Position numbers and translations under genes: made by a program
Assembly (NCBI GenBank): GCA_001725945.1
Contig: LRMT01000066.1
Coordinates: 34,846-98,845 of the forward strand
Source of the DNA: Cupriavidus sp. UYMMa02A
Lineage (GTDB): Bacteria; Pseudomonadota; Gammaproteobacteria; Burkholderiales; Burkholderiaceae
DNA: 64,000 nucleotides
Direction: 5' to 3'
Notes under the pieces: generated by a model
Database searches by the model: none
Seen by the model: only the letters and a program-made list of their open reading frames with translations
Told to the model about the DNA's origin: nothing
Part shown: in pieces, positions 30,187 through 41,354 of the stretch
Position numbering within the stretch: the stretch's first letter is position 1
Layout: every line of letters starts with the position of its first letter

Positions 30187-30696
30187 TCAGTCCTGCGCGC
30201 CGGCAGCCGCACCGCGCCAGATCAGGACCGCGGCCTGCGCCACGATGCCTTCCTGCCGCCCTTCAAAACCAAGCTTCTCGTTGGTCTTGGCCTTGACGTT
30301 GCAACGCGCGGCGGGTATCCCAAGGTCTTCAGCGATGTTCGCGACCATATCCGGAATATGCGGCGCCAGCTTGGGCTGCTGCGCAATCACTGAAGCATCG
30401 ACATTGCCGATCTCATAGCCGGCCGCGCGCACGCGGCGGGCGGCTTCACGCAGCAGCACGCGGCTGTCGGCGCCGGCAAACTGCGCATCGGTGTCCGGGA
30501 AATGCCGCCCGATATCGCCAAGCCCGGCTGCGCCGAACAGCGCATCGGTGATGGCGTGCAGCAGTGCATCGGCATCGGAATGGCCGAGCAGCCCCCGGTC
30601 GTGCGGAATGTGCACGCCGCCCAGGATCAGCTTGCGGCCGGGCACGAGCGCGTGGACGTCATAGCCCTGCCCCACGCGGATATCAAAAGGCATCAT
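30187..30696 (-). CDS. ispF: 2-C-methyl-D-erythritol 2,4-cyclodiphosphate synthase
   Basis: MEP isoprenoid pathway enzyme of 169 aa. Metal-binding GQGYDVHAL and [16 protein letters not shown] with the following [11 protein letters not shown] are the family signature, and the C-terminal [13 protein letters not shown] is the usual substrate loop. It starts 3 bp after the ispD stop, so the two are translationally close. MMPF gives two possible ATG codons (30696 or 30693). Intact. Confidence 0.96.
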   Translation of the reverse strand: MMPFDIRVGQGYDVHALVPGRKLILGGVHIPHDRGLLGHSDADALLHAITDALFGAAGLGDIGRHFPDTDAQFAGADSRVLLREAARRVRAAGYEIGNVDASVIAQQPKLAPHIPDMVANIAEDLGIPAARCNVKAKTNEKLGFEGRQEGIVAQAAVLIWRGAAAGAQD

Positions 30697-30699
30697 CGA

Positions 30700-31492
30700 T
30701 CAGGCTCCTGAATCGGCAGACCGTGCCGCCGCGGTGCCGAGCAGCACCTCGGCCAGCGCAAAGTCTTCCGGGTAGGTCACTTTGAAATTGCGCAGCGAAC
30801 CGTTGACCAGGCGCGGATGCAGGCCCAGCCGTTCGATCGCGCTGGCCTCGTCGGTCACCACGGCGCCGGCGGCCAGCGCGTCCTGCAAGGCCTGGCGCAA
30901 TACGCCGACACGGAACATCTGCGGGGTCTGGGCCTGCCACAGCCCGTCGCGTGGAACCGTGGTGCCGATGCGTGTGCCGGCGTCCGCGCGCTTGAGGGTA
31001 TCAGGCACGGGCACAGCCAGGATGCCGCCGATCGCGGCATCCGGGTCGTCGTCGCTGTCGCGCTCCACCGCACGCACCAGGGTCTGGATCATCGCAGGGG
31101 TCAGGCCCGGGCGTGCCGCGTCGTGCACCAGTACCCAGTCAGTGTCCGTGGCCCCGAGCTGCGCCAAGTGGTGCAGGCCGGCCAGCACCGAGGCATGGCG
31201 CGTGTCACCGCCGACGAATGCGGTATCGAAACGCAGCCCGGCAAAGACGTCGGCGCCGAAGCGCGATTCCAGCGGCATGTCGTCGGGCGCGAGCACCAGC
31301 GCGGTGGCGCTGATGGCATCGCAGGCCGAAAACGCCGCCAGCGCGTACCAGATCATGGGTCGGCCCGCGATGGGCTGGTATTGCTTGGGCACGGGGCCGC
31401 CCGCGCGGCTGCGGTACCGGCACAGGGAATCAGGGCGAAGCGTCGGTCGGACACAGGGTCGGGATGGTATGGAAATGCGTTGAAGGCGACAT
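30700..31492 (-). CDS. ispD: 2-C-methyl-D-erythritol 4-phosphate cytidylyltransferase (two frameshifts)
   Basis: MEP pathway enzyme making CDP-methylerythritol. After repair the N-terminal nucleotide-binding motif reads [21 protein letters not shown]. The rest contains [13 protein letters not shown] and [11 protein letters not shown], both family blocks. Frames break near 31438 and 31410 (acCGgc region), each consistent with a lost G or C. ATG at 31492 leaves about 17 residues before the core, slightly longer than usual, so the true start could be later. Divergent from mfd; operon with ispF. Confidence 0.9.
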
Positions 31493-31641
31493 GACGGCGG
31501 CCAGCGCCGTGGCCGGAGCGCATTCTATAATACGGCCCTTGTCCGCCGCCATGCCGTCACGGCATGCGGCCACGCCATACCCCCCGCCCGCGCTGCCGGC
31601 GGGGCGTTGTCGTTGTTGCCGTTGATCCCGACCGCTGCCCG

Positions 31642-34600
31642 ATGCCTGACGCCGCACCTGCCTTCCCCTTCGCGAACCTGCCCCTGGTCAAGCCCGGGCT
31701 GCGCCACAACGTGGCCGGCCTGCACGCTCCGCCGACGCCTGGCCATTGCCGCCTACGCACGCCAGCATCGCGCACGCGTGCCGATGCTGGCCGTGGTCTG
31801 CGCCAACGCCGTCGACGCCCAGCGCCTGGCCGATGAAATCCCGTGGTTTGCGCCCGAACTGCGCGTGCGCCTGCTGCCGGACTGGGAGACGCTGCCGTAC
31901 GACAGCTTCTCGCCCCACCAGGACCTGGTGTCCGAGCGCCTGGCGACGCTGCACGACATCCAGGGCGGCCAGTGCGACGTGATGCTGGTACCGGCCTCCA
32001 CGGCGCTCTACCGGCTGGCGCCGCCGTCCTTCCTGGCCGCCTACACCTTCTTCTTCAAGCAGGGCGAGCGGTTGGACGAGGCCGCGCTCAAGGCGCAGTT
32101 CACGCTGGCCGGCTATGAGCATGTCAGCGCGGTGATGCGCCCCGGCGAATACAGCGTGCGCGGCGGCCTGATCGACCTGTACCCGATGGGCTCGGCGCTG
32201 CCGTACCGCATCGACCTGTTCGGCGATGAGATCGAGACCATCCGCGCGTTCGACCCCGACACCCAGCGCAGCCTGTATCCGGTCAAGGAAGTCCGGCTGC
32301 TTCCGGGGCGCGAGTTCCCGCTCGATGAAGCGGCCCGCACCGCATTCCGTGGCCGCTGGCGCGAAATTTTCGAAGGCGACCCGACCAAGTCGCCGATCTA
32401 CAAGGACATCGGCAACGGCGTGCCTTCTGCCGGTATCGAGTATTACCTGCCGCTGTTCTTCGAATCCAGCGCGACACTGTTCGACTACTTGCCGGCCGAC
32501 ACCCAACTCGCGTTTGCCGGCAAGGTGGACGAAGCGATCCGCCGTTTCTGGGCAGAGACCACGCCGCGCTACGACTTCATGCGGCATGACCGCGAACGTC
32601 CGCTGCTGCCGCCCGCGCAGTTGTTCCTGTCCGAGGAGCAGTTCTTCGTCGCCGCCAAGCCGCTGGCGCGGCTCGCGCTGCAGGCCGAATCCGCGGCGGG
32701 AGACCAGCCTGCCTTTGCGGCCAGCGTTCCCGACGTCTCGGTCAATCGTCGCGCCGACGATCCGCTCGTGAACCTGGAATCGCTGCTGCTGGACAAGGCG
32801 ACGCGCGTGCTGATGTGCGCCGACACCGCCGGCCGCCGCGAAACCCTGCTGCAGCTGTTCGCCGAAAGCGGCCTGCGCCCGCAACTGGTGGAAGACTTCG
32901 CCGGCTTCCTCGCTGGCGAAAGCCACTTCAGCATCGTCGTGGCGCCCTTGCACAGCGGCTTCGTGCTGCCCGGGGCCAAGCTGGCCTTTGTCACCGAGGC
33001 TGAGCTCTACGCCGGCACCGCGCGCCGCGCGGGCCGCCGCAAGCAGGAACAAGCCACCGCCGTCGATTCGATGGTGCGCGACCTGGCCGAACTGAAGATC
33101 GGCGATCCGGTCGTGCACAGCGAGCATGGTATCGGCCGCTACCACGGCCTGGTGTCGCTCGACCTGGGCCAGGGCGACGAAGAGTTCCTCCACCTGGAGT
33201 ACGACAAGAGCAGCAAGCTGTACGTGCCGGTGCACCAGCTCCACGTCATCTCGCGCTACTCCGGCGCCGACCCGGAAACCGCGCCGCTGCATCACCTGGG
33301 CTCGGGCCAGTGGGACAAGGCCAAGCGCCGTGCCGCGCAGCAGATCCGCGATACCGCTGCCGAACTGCTCAATCTGTACGCGCGCCGCGCGGCCCGCGAA
33401 GGCTTTGCCTTCCCGCTTTCGCCCAAGGACTACGAGACCTTTGCCGAGAGCTTCGGCTTCGAGGAAACGCCCGACCAGGCCGCGGCCATTGCCGCCGTCA
33501 TTGCCGACATGACCTCGGGCAAGCCGATGGACCGCCTGGTCTGCGGCGACGTGGGCTTCGGCAAGACTGAGGTCGCGTTGCGCGCCGCCTTTGTCGCCGT
33601 CCTCGGCGGCAAGCAGGTGGCCATGCTGGCCCCGACCACGCTGCTCGCCGAACAGCATTTCCAGACGCTGTCGGACCGTTTCGCCGAATGGCCCGTACGC
33701 ATCGTCGAGCTATCGCGCTTCAAGACGAAGAAGGAAATCGACGCGGCGGTGAAACAGATCAACGAGGGCACGGTCGATATCGTGATCGGCACGCACAAGC
33801 TGCTCTCGGACGAGGTGAAGTTCCAGCGCCTGGGGCTCGTCATCATCGACGAGGAACACCGCTTCGGCGTGCGGCAGAAGGAAGCGCTCAAGACGCTGCG
33901 TGCCGAGGTCGACGTGCTGACGCTGACGGCGACCCCGATTCCGCGCACGCTCGGCATGGCGCTCGAAGGGCTGCGCGATTTCTCGGTGATCGCCACCGCG
34001 CCGCAGAAGCGATTGGCCATCAAGACCTTCGTGCGGCGCGAGGAAGACGGCGTGATCCGCGAGGCGATCCTGCGCGAGCTTAAGCGCGGCGGACAGGTCT
34101 ACTTCCTGCACAACGAGGTCGAGACCATCGAGAACAAGCGCGCACGGCTGGCCGAGCTGGTGCCCGAAGCGCGCATTGCCGTGGCACACGGCCAGATGCA
34201 CGAGCGCGAGCTCGAGCGCGTGATGCGCGACTTCGTCGCGCGGCGCGACAACATCCTGCTGTGCACGACCATCATCGAAACCGGCATCGACGTGCCGACC
34301 GCGAACACCATCCTGATCCACCGTGCGGACAAGTTCGGCCTGGCGCAGCTGCACCAGCTGCGCGGCCGGGTCGGGCGTTCGCACCACCAGGCCTATGCAT
34401 ACCTGCTGGTGCATGACGTGGATGGCCTTACCAAGCAGGCAGGGCGCCGGCTTGAAGCCATCCAGCAGATGGAAGAACTGGGCTCGGGCTTCTACCTGGC
34501 GATGCACGATCTGGAAATCCGCGGCGCCGGCGAGGTGCTCGGCGACAAGCAGTCAGGCGAAATCCACGAGATCGGCTTCCAGCTCTACACCGACATGCTC

Positions 34601-35092
34601 AACGCGGCCGTCAAGGCGCTCAAGGCCGGCAAGGAGCCCGACCTGATGGCGCCGCTCGCGGCAACCACCGAGATCAACCTCGGCACGCCCGCGCTGCTGC
34701 CCGCCGATTACTGTGCGGACGTGCATGAACGCCTGTCGCTCTACAAGCGGCTGGCCAACTGCGAAACCTCTGAGCGCGTCGACGATATCCAGGAAGAGCT
34801 GATCGACCGCTTCGGCCGCATGCCGGCGCAGGCGCAGGCGCTCGTGGAAACGCACCGGCTGCGCATTGCGGCGGCGCCGCTTGGCGTGCGCAAGATCGAT
34901 GCCGGCGAGGCAACGATCAGCGTGCAGTTCGTGCCGAACCCGCCCATTGACGCGCTCCGCATCATCGAGCTCGTGCAGAAGAACCGGCACATCAAGCTGG
35001 CGGGGCAGGACAAGTTGCGCATCGAGGCCAAGATGCCCGATGTGGCCGTACGCGCGCAGACCATCAAGCAGACGCTGCGCCAGCTCGCATAG
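31642..35092 (+). CDS. mfd: Transcription-repair coupling factor Mfd (N-terminal frameshifts)
   Basis: Cytosolic DNA translocase of about 1150 aa that removes stalled RNA polymerase and recruits UvrA. In order: UvrB-like N-terminal domains, a CarD-like RNA polymerase interaction domain (LKIGDPVVHSEHGIGRYHG), the RecG-like motor with Walker A CGDVGFGKTEVALRAAF, DEEHRFG box, and LRGRVGRS, and a C-terminal TRCF domain. Two close breaks near 31727-31740 (GGC and CCC each short one base) separate MPDAAPAFPFANLPLVKPG from the rest. A TATAAT at 31526 is a possible -10 element in the gap shared with ispD. Confidence 0.95.
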
Positions 35093-35176
35093 CAATTGCT
35101 GCAGGGCGGCTGGCCCGACGGCTGGGACGGGTGTAGCATCAGCTACTTCACCCGTCGATCACGCCGCCCCTGCCCC

Positions 35177-36391
35177 ATGCAAGCCGATCTCCAACGCCAG
35201 CCTTCCGCCACTGAATCCAATGCGCCGCGCGGCAGCGCGCTCGAATGGACGCAGCGCCTGGTCGCGTACGACACCACCAGCCGCCACTCCAACCTCGGAC
35301 TGATCGAGTCCGTGCGGGACCACTTCCTGGCGAAGGGCCTACGGCCCCAGCTGAGTTACAACCTGCAGCGCGACAAGGCCAACCTGTTCGTCACGGTACC
35401 GGCCGCCAGCGGCGAGACCAACGGCGGCATCGTGCTGTCAGGCCATACCGACGTGGTGCCAGTGGACGGCCAGCACTGGACCACGGACCCGTTCAAGCCG
35501 GTGGTGCGTGACGGCAAACTCTACGGCCGCGGCACGTGCGACATGAAGGGCTTCATCGGCACAAGCCTGGCACTACTGCCCACGCTGCTGGACGCGAAGT
35601 TGCGCGAGCCCGTGCACTACGCCTTGTCGTTCGACGAGGAGATCGGCTGCATGGGCGCACCCTACCTGCTCGCCGAACTGCGCGAGCGCGGCGTGCGCCC
35701 GGCTGGCTGCATCGTGGGCGAGCCCACGAGCATGCGCGTGATCGTCGCGCACAAGGGCATCAATGCCTACCGCTGCTGCATCCGGGGCCACGCCGCGCAC
35801 TCTTCGCTGACGCCGCGCGGCGTCAATGCGATCGAGTACGCCGCGCGTCTGATCTGCTTCATCCGCGACATCGCCGATGAATTCAAGGCGAACGGCCCCT
35901 ACGATCAGGCCTTCGACGTGCCCTACACCACCGCCCAGACCGGCACCATCCAGGGCGGTATCGCGCTCAATACCATTCCGGCGCTGTGCGAGTTCGTGTT
36001 CGAGTTCCGCAACCTCCCTGGCGTCGATCCCGAGGCGCTCTTCGCGCGCATCGAGTCATACGCGAACGACGTGCTGCTGCCCAAGATGCGCGCCGAACAC
36101 GCCGATGCCGACCTGGCCATCAACAAGATTGCCGCGGCGCCATCGCTGGACGTGGCGGAACAGGAAGCCATCACGCAACTGGTGCGCGCGCTCACCGGCG
36201 ACCGCGAGACCAGCAAGGTCGCGTACGGTACCGAGGCCGGGCTGTTCCAGCGTGCCGGGATTCCGGCCGTGGTGTGCGGCCCCGGCGATATCGAGCAGGC
36301 GCACAAGCCGGATGAGTTTGTCGCGCTGGACCAGTTGGCGGCTTGCGAGGCGTTTCTGCACAAGGTTGTTGACAGTCTGCGCGTGGCCTGA
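35177..36391 (+). CDS. argE: Acetylornithine deacetylase ArgE
   Basis: Arginine biosynthesis M20 peptidase of 404 aa that hydrolyses N-acetylornithine. Metal ligands and catalysis are seen in LSGHTDVVPVDG, GRGTCDMKGF, the FDEEIGCMGAP glutamate pair, CIVGEPTSM, and a late His in EQAHKPDEF. The GTIQGGIALNTIPALCEF block marks the dimerisation domain. The gene is intact and follows mfd by 84 bp. A related desuccinylase function is less likely given the ArgE-like C-terminus. Confidence 0.9.
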   Translation: MQADLQRQPSATESNAPRGSALEWTQRLVAYDTTSRHSNLGLIESVRDHFLAKGLRPQLSYNLQRDKANLFVTVPAASGETNGGIVLSGHTDVVPVDGQHWTTDPFKPVVRDGKLYGRGTCDMKGFIGTSLALLPTLLDAKLREPVHYALSFDEEIGCMGAPYLLAELRERGVRPAGCIVGEPTSMRVIVAHKGINAYRCCIRGHAAHSSLTPRGVNAIEYAARLICFIRDIADEFKANGPYDQAFDVPYTTAQTGTIQGGIALNTIPALCEFVFEFRNLPGVDPEALFARIESYANDVLLPKMRAEHADADLAINKIAAAPSLDVAEQEAITQLVRALTGDRETSKVAYGTEAGLFQRAGIPAVVCGPGDIEQAHKPDEFVALDQLAACEAFLHKVVDSLRVA

Positions 36392-36529
36392 CTAAGGCCA
36401 TCGCCCTGCTCTGCTCCCCTATCCCGCTTGCGGGAGAGGGGAGAAACCACTCAGCTTTCCCCGGCGCGACCGCGGCTCCGCACCACCACACCACCAGCCT
36501 CAAACCAACAACAACGAAGGAGATCCTGC

Positions 36530-37892
36530 ATGGCTGTTCGTCACATCGCATCCCGTTCCATCCCGCGCCTGGCCCTCGCAGCCCTCGCGCTTGCCGCCGG
36601 CCTGCTGTGCAACGCCGCGCACGCCCAGGCTGGGGCGGATGACCTGCACGCGCAGATTGAAACGCGCGCCAAGGCCATCGAAAGCCAGCTGATTGCCTGG
36701 CGGCGTGACATTCACCAGCATCCCGAACTCGGCAACTACGAGACGCGCACCGCGACGCTGGTGGCCGACCACCTGCGCAAGCTCGGCATGGACGTGAAGA
36801 CAGGCGTGGCCAAGACTGGCGTGGTCGGGCTGCTCAAGGGCGGCAAGCCGGGACCGGTGGTGGCGCTGCGCGCCGACATGGATGCGCTGCCGGTGAAGGA
36901 ACGCGTGGACGTGCCGTTCGCCTCCAAGGCCAAGGGCCAGTACCTTGGCAAGGAAGTCGACGTGATGCATGCGTGCGGGCATGACACGCACGTGGCCATC
37001 CTCATGGCCACGGCAGAGGTGCTGGCCGGCATGAAGGACCAGTTGCCTGGCTCAGTCAAGTTCATCTTCCAGCCGGCCGAGGAAAGCCCCGCGGACATCG
37101 AGCCGAACGGCAGCAACATGTGGGGCGCAAGCAAATGGTGGCCGAAGGCGTGCTGGAGAACCCGAAGGTCGATGCGATCTTCGGTCTGCATGTGGCCGCG
37201 GGCATGGAATCGGGCAAGCTCGGCTGGCGCAGCGGCCCGTCGATGGCGGCCGCCGACCAGTTCTGGATCGACGTGAAAGGACGCCAGACCCATGGCGCGC
37301 GCCCTTGGGCGGGCGTGGACCCGATCGTGGTGGCGTCGCAGATCGTCATGGGCCTGCAGACCATCCAGAGCCGGCAGGTCAACGCGATGCTGGAGCCTCG
37401 GTGATCACGGTGGGCACCATCCACGGCGGCAACCGCATGAACATCGTGCCGGAAAAGGTGGAGATGATGGGCACCGTGCGCACCTATGACGAGGGTATGA
37501 AGAAGGACATCCACGCACGCATGAAACGCACGACCGAGACCATTGCCGCGAGCGCGGGTGCCGAAGCCACCTTCCGCGTGGTCGAGCTGTACAACGCCAC
37601 CGTCAACCAGCCGGCGCTGACCGAGAAGATGGCGCCCACGCTGCGCCGCGTGGCCGGCGAAGGCAACTGGCTGGCCATGCCCAAGGCAACCGCGTCGGAA
37701 GATTTCTCGTTCTACCAGGAGAAGGTGCCGGGACTGTTCTTCAATCTTGGCGTCACGCCGAAGGGCACGGATCTGGCCAAGGCGGCATCGAACCACTCGC
37801 CCGAGTTCTATGTGGACGAGCCGGCGCTTGTCAACGGCGTGCGCGCGCTATCGAACCTGACGGTCGACTATATGACCATGGCCCAGCGCTGA
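36530..37892 (+). CDS. Exported M20D amidohydrolase, hippurate/IAA-amino acid hydrolase type (two frameshifts)
   Basis: About 454 aa with a signal peptide (LALAALALAAGLLCNAAHA, cleavage near AHA-Q), so periplasmic. The M20D core is clear: RRDIHQHPELGNYETRTA, LRADMDALPVKE, MHACGHDTHVA and FQPAEES supply the bimetal centre ligands. Frames break near 37128 (gCCaag lost a C, giving AKQMVAEGVLENP) and near 37398 (CCC lost one C). AAGGAGAT precedes the ATG. Substrates are N-acyl amino acids; which ones is unknown. Confidence 0.85.
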
Positions 37893-37992
37893 CACGCCTC
37901 GCGCGCGGGGGCAGGCGGGCCGCGAGCGATTACAATGTCGCCTTTGCGTCCCGCCCCTTCCCGGCGGCGCGCTGCCCCATCCTGCTGCTGTC

Positions 37993-38847
37993 ATGCCCCT
38001 GATTCTCCAGAGTACCCGCCCGCTCGCTTCCGACGATCTCACTGCCATCCGCGCGCAGGCCCGCGCTTCGGAGCCCGTGCTCCAGAGCGAAACCGTGGCA
38101 GCGGCCGAAGACTGCGCCCCGCTCACGCCGGCGCTGCGCGACACGCTGGACGGCTACTGCGGACCGCGCGCGATCGACTGGGCCGTCGTGCCGGCCGGGC
38201 GCCGCCTGTCGGACTTCCGCCTGGTCGCCATGGACATGGACTCGACGCTGATCACGATCGAGTGCATCGACGAGATCGCTGACTTCTGCGGACTGAAGGC
38301 CAAGGTCTCCGCGATCACCGAAGCCGCCATGCGCGGCGAGATCACCGACTTCAACGAGAGCCTGCGCCGCCGCGTGGCACTGCTCAAGGGCCTGGACGCG
38401 AGCGTCCTGGACCGCGTCTACGAAGAACGCCTGCGCCTGTCGCCCGGTGCCGAACGCATGCTGCAGACCGTGCAGGCACTGGGCCTGCGTACGTTGCTGG
38501 TGTCCGGCGGCTTTGTCCATTTCACCGAGAAGCTCAAGGCCCGCCTGAAACTGGATGTCACGCGCGCCAATACACTGGAAATCGTCGATGGCAAGCTCAC
38601 CGGCAATGTGGTCGGCGAGATCGTCAATGCCGACGTGAAGGCACGTACCGTGCAGGAAGTCTGCGCACAGATCGGCGCCAGGCCAGATCAGGCCATCGTC
38701 ATGGGCGACGGCTCCAACGACCTGAAAATGATGGCTGTGGCGGGCCTGTCCGTGGCCTTCCGCGCAAAACCAATCGTCCGCTCGCAGGCCAGCGTTGCGT
38801 TCAACCATGTGGGGCTGGACGGCCTCCTCGCGCTGTTCCCGCACTGA
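37993..38847 (+). CDS. serB: Phosphoserine phosphatase SerB
   Basis: HAD-superfamily enzyme of 284 aa doing the last step of serine synthesis. Motif I is AMDMDSTLITIECIDE, motif II LLVSGGF, and motif III with GDGSNDLKMM; the RLSPGAERML cap block precedes motif II. An N-terminal region of about 75 residues is shorter than an ACT domain and typical of the betaproteobacterial form. Intact; a terminator follows at 39018. Confidence 0.95.
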   Translation: MPLILQSTRPLASDDLTAIRAQARASEPVLQSETVAAAEDCAPLTPALRDTLDGYCGPRAIDWAVVPAGRRLSDFRLVAMDMDSTLITIECIDEIADFCGLKAKVSAITEAAMRGEITDFNESLRRRVALLKGLDASVLDRVYEERLRLSPGAERMLQTVQALGLRTLLVSGGFVHFTEKLKARLKLDVTRANTLEIVDGKLTGNVVGEIVNADVKARTVQEVCAQIGARPDQAIVMGDGSNDLKMMAVAGLSVAFRAKPIVRSQASVAFNHVGLDGLLALFPH

Positions 38848-39017
38848 TTCGAATCGCGCCGCAAGGCGCGCCAGGCGGAACAGCCCCGCGTGCGGTCCTG
38901 CCGAATCGGTATGGGCCTTGCGCAGCGCACGAGGTGCCACGCGCCGAGCATCAGCAGCACCGACGCCTCGCGCGCCGACGCATCCTGAGCCGGATCATCA
39001 CGTTTCACCTGGCATGT

Positions 39018-39042
39018 AAAACGGACGCCCCGGCGTCCGTTT
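39018..39042. terminator. Rho-independent terminator after serB
   Basis: Inverted repeat AAACGGACGCC / GGCGTCCGTTT separated by two C residues, ending in T-rich sequence. The 281-bp gap 38848-39128 otherwise shows no gene; the following DUF2789 gene probably starts from a promoter just after this hairpin. Confidence 0.75.
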
Positions 39043-39128
39043 CCTGTCCGTTTCCTTTTGGGCACTTCAGTCGTTCCGGTGCCCTACACTAGCTTCAGTG
39101 ACCACCCCTGAAGCGGAGCAACCTCACC

Positions 39129-39365
39129 ATGGAACAGGCCTTCCACCGCTTTTCCGAGCTGTTTGCCCAGTTGGGTCTACCAAACGATGAGACCGGCATC
39201 CGGCAGTTCATCGCGGCGCACGCTCCACTGCCCGGCAACGTCGAACTCGCCGATGCGCCGTTCTGGACGCCCGCGCAGGCAACCATGCTGCGCGACGAGA
39301 TCGCCGACGACGCCGACTGGGCCGAAGTGGTCGACCAGCTCAACGTCGCGTTGCGGGCGAGCTAG
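39129..39365 (+). CDS. DUF2789 family protein
   Basis: Small cytosolic protein of 78 aa. FSELFAQLGLPNDETGIRQFIAAH, PLPGNVELADAPFWTPAQA and DDADWAEVVDQLN are the conserved DUF2789 blocks. Function unknown. It is convergent with the metC-like gene with only 6 bp between stops. Confidence 0.8.
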   Translation: MEQAFHRFSELFAQLGLPNDETGIRQFIAAHAPLPGNVELADAPFWTPAQATMLRDEIADDADWAEVVDQLNVALRAS

Positions 39366-39371
39366 CGCGCC

Positions 39372-40625
39372 TCAGCCCTTCAACGCCAGCTCCAGGGCCT
39401 GCCGCAGGTCCGCGATGAGATCGCGCGTGTCCTCGAGGCCGATGTAGAGGCGCACCAGTTCGCCAGTGTGGCGCCAGCCCGCTGGCGGCCAGCTGCCTGC
39501 AGGGCGCATCGTCGGCACGTGGTACGGCACGGCCAGGCTGTGCGCGCCGCCCCACGACCAGCCGATCGCAAACAATCTCAGCGCTTCGACGAACGCGTCG
39601 ACCTGTTCGCGCGAGTACTTCTCGTGCAGGATGATCGCGAACAGCCCGCTCGCGCCGGTGAAGTCGCGGCGCCAGTAGGCGTGACCGGGACAGTCCGGCA
39701 GCGCCGGATGCAGTACGCGCACGACCTCCGGGCGCTGGTGCAGCCACTCCGCCACCTCGCGCGCGGCGCGATCGTGCGCTGCCAGGCGCACCGGCAGGCT
39801 CGGCAGCGAACGCAGCACGAGATGGCAATCGTCGGCGGATACGCCCCAGCCCATCAGCATGCGCGCGCGCTTCAGGCGTGCCTGTATGGCGTCGTCGCGC
39901 GTCAGCACGGCGCCCATCAGGACATCGCTGCCGCCGGACTGGTACTTGGTCAGAGCCTGCACCGAGACGTCGATGCCCATCTCGAACGGCCGGAAGTAGA
40001 GGCCGGCTGACCAGGTGTTGTCGATGGCGGTCAGCACGCCGCGCGCCTTTGCCGCGGCAACGATCGCTTCGCTGTCAGGCACTTCCATGGTCACGGAGCC
40101 CGGCGACTCCATCCAGATCAGGCGCGTATTGGGCCGGATCAGGCCGGCAATGCCCTCGCCGATCATCGGATCGTAATAGCGCACGGTCACGCCGAAATCG
40201 CGGGCCAGCCATTCGCCGTGGTCGCGGTTCGGACCATAGACGTTGTCCGGCACGAGCACGTCATCACCGCTCTTGAGCAGCGCAAAGTAGACCAGCGAGA
40301 TCGCGGCCAGTCCCGAGGGCAGCAGCAGCGTGTGACGCGCGCCTTCGAGCAGGGCGAGGTGCTGGCACAACGCTTCGCTGGTCGGCGTGGCATGCAGGCC
40401 GTAGCGCCAGTAGGTGGTGCTGCGGTCCCCCTGTGCGCGCAGCTCGGCCAGGTTGCGGAACACCACGGTGGAACCGCGATGGGTGGCGGGGGAAAACGAG
40501 TCGAAGCCGGGCGCGATATCCAGCTCGGGCTGGACGGCAACGGTCTGGATGTAATGGGAGGCTGGGCTCGACGCGGGCTTGTTGGAAGTCGGATCGGACA
40601 CGGCGGATTCCTTGATGGCTGGCAT
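39372..40625 (-). CDS. metC: Cystathionine beta-lyase (PLP-dependent, Cys/Met metabolism)
   Basis: PLP enzyme of 417 aa cleaving cystathionine to homocysteine. Recognised by PSGLAAISLVYFALLKSGDDVLVPDNVYGPN, the AIDNTWSAGLYF block with cofactor Asp, and VQALTKYQSGGSDVLMG with the Schiff-base Lys. The C-terminus keeps the VRLYIGLEDTRDLIADL signature. A longer start at 40703 is possible; 40625 (MPAIKESAV) is chosen because GGCGGG lies just upstream and the core begins soon after. A related gamma-lyase activity cannot be excluded. Intact. Confidence 0.87.
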   Translation of the reverse strand: MPAIKESAVSDPTSNKPASSPASHYIQTVAVQPELDIAPGFDSFSPATHRGSTVVFRNLAELRAQGDRSTTYWRYGLHATPTSEALCQHLALLEGARHTLLLPSGLAAISLVYFALLKSGDDVLVPDNVYGPNRDHGEWLARDFGVTVRYYDPMIGEGIAGLIRPNTRLIWMESPGSVTMEVPDSEAIVAAAKARGVLTAIDNTWSAGLYFRPFEMGIDVSVQALTKYQSGGSDVLMGAVLTRDDAIQARLKRARMLMGWGVSADDCHLVLRSLPSLPVRLAAHDRAAREVAEWLHQRPEVVRVLHPALPDCPGHAYWRRDFTGASGLFAIILHEKYSREQVDAFVEALRLFAIGWSWGGAHSLAVPYHVPTMRPAGSWPPAGWRHTGELVRLYIGLEDTRDLIADLRQALELALKG

Positions 40626-40715
40626 GTCCCGCCGCATTGCGCGGCAGGCATGGAAGAGACGCGAAATACGTCCGAGCTTACCAGCAAATGACGGGCCCGC
40701 CACCGGCGGCCGTGC

Positions 40716-41345
40716 TTACCAGCCTGGATGGACGACCTGGGCGTCGGCGGCGCGTAGGTGACGCCGCTGCCAGGCGCCATGTCGAAGGGAGGAATGACCA
40801 GCACGCTGCCGAGCGGACGGATGAAGAAAGGCAGCACAATGGCCGGATTGAACGCATCGGTCCAGGTGCCGCGCACCGCGCCGCTGGCGTCGATGGTGCC
40901 CTCCCAGTTGCCGGAGACGCGGGTGCCGTCGTCGGACTCCTCCATCAGGAAGCTGCCGTCTTCCCACTCGCCCGCCAGCAGCCGCACGCCGGCCACGCCG
41001 TTGGCCGTGTACTCGCCGCGCAGGCTGTCGCGCTCGTCCGGCTTGGGTCCGATGCGCAGCCGCACCGGCTTGTCGCCGACCTTGCGACGTAGACGGGCAG
41101 TTTCGCGTAATCCTGGCGCGGCGCGAGCGGCCTGGCGGTCGTGCCGGCGGCAAGCGCCGCGCTACGGCGCGCCTCGCCTTCGCGGATAGCTTCGTTCAAG
41201 CCAAGGTTCCCAGGCTGGGCCGCCGGGCCGGTCGACAACACGTTGTCGTCGGCGGCCGGCGCGGCATCGCTGCCACAAGCGTCAGCGCCAGCGCGGCAGC
41301 AAGGCCGACGCGCGAAAGGCGCTGCAACCGGAGGCGGCGACGCAT
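40716..41345 (-). CDS. Lipoprotein of unknown function (three frameshifts)
   Basis: About 210 aa after repair. The N-terminus MRRRLRLQRLSRVGLAAALA runs into lipobox LTAC (LALTACGSDAAPAADD). The body contains QDYAKLPVYVGKVGDKP and GEWEDGSFLMEESDDGTRVSGNWEGTIDA-like strands, a beta-rich pattern, and ends DAQVVHPGW. Breaks lie near 41285 (acGGct), 41088 (tcGGca) and 40748 (ccGGac), each one G short in the coding strand. No family is recognised; outer-membrane or periplasmic location is inferred from the lipobox. Confidence 0.6.
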
Positions 41346-41354
41346 CGGCAAGAC

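Noticed and set aside
31688..33658. A 656-codon minus-strand frame opposite mfd.
   Set aside because: No motif and complete overlap with the Mfd N-terminal and CarD-like domains, which are clear on the plus strand.
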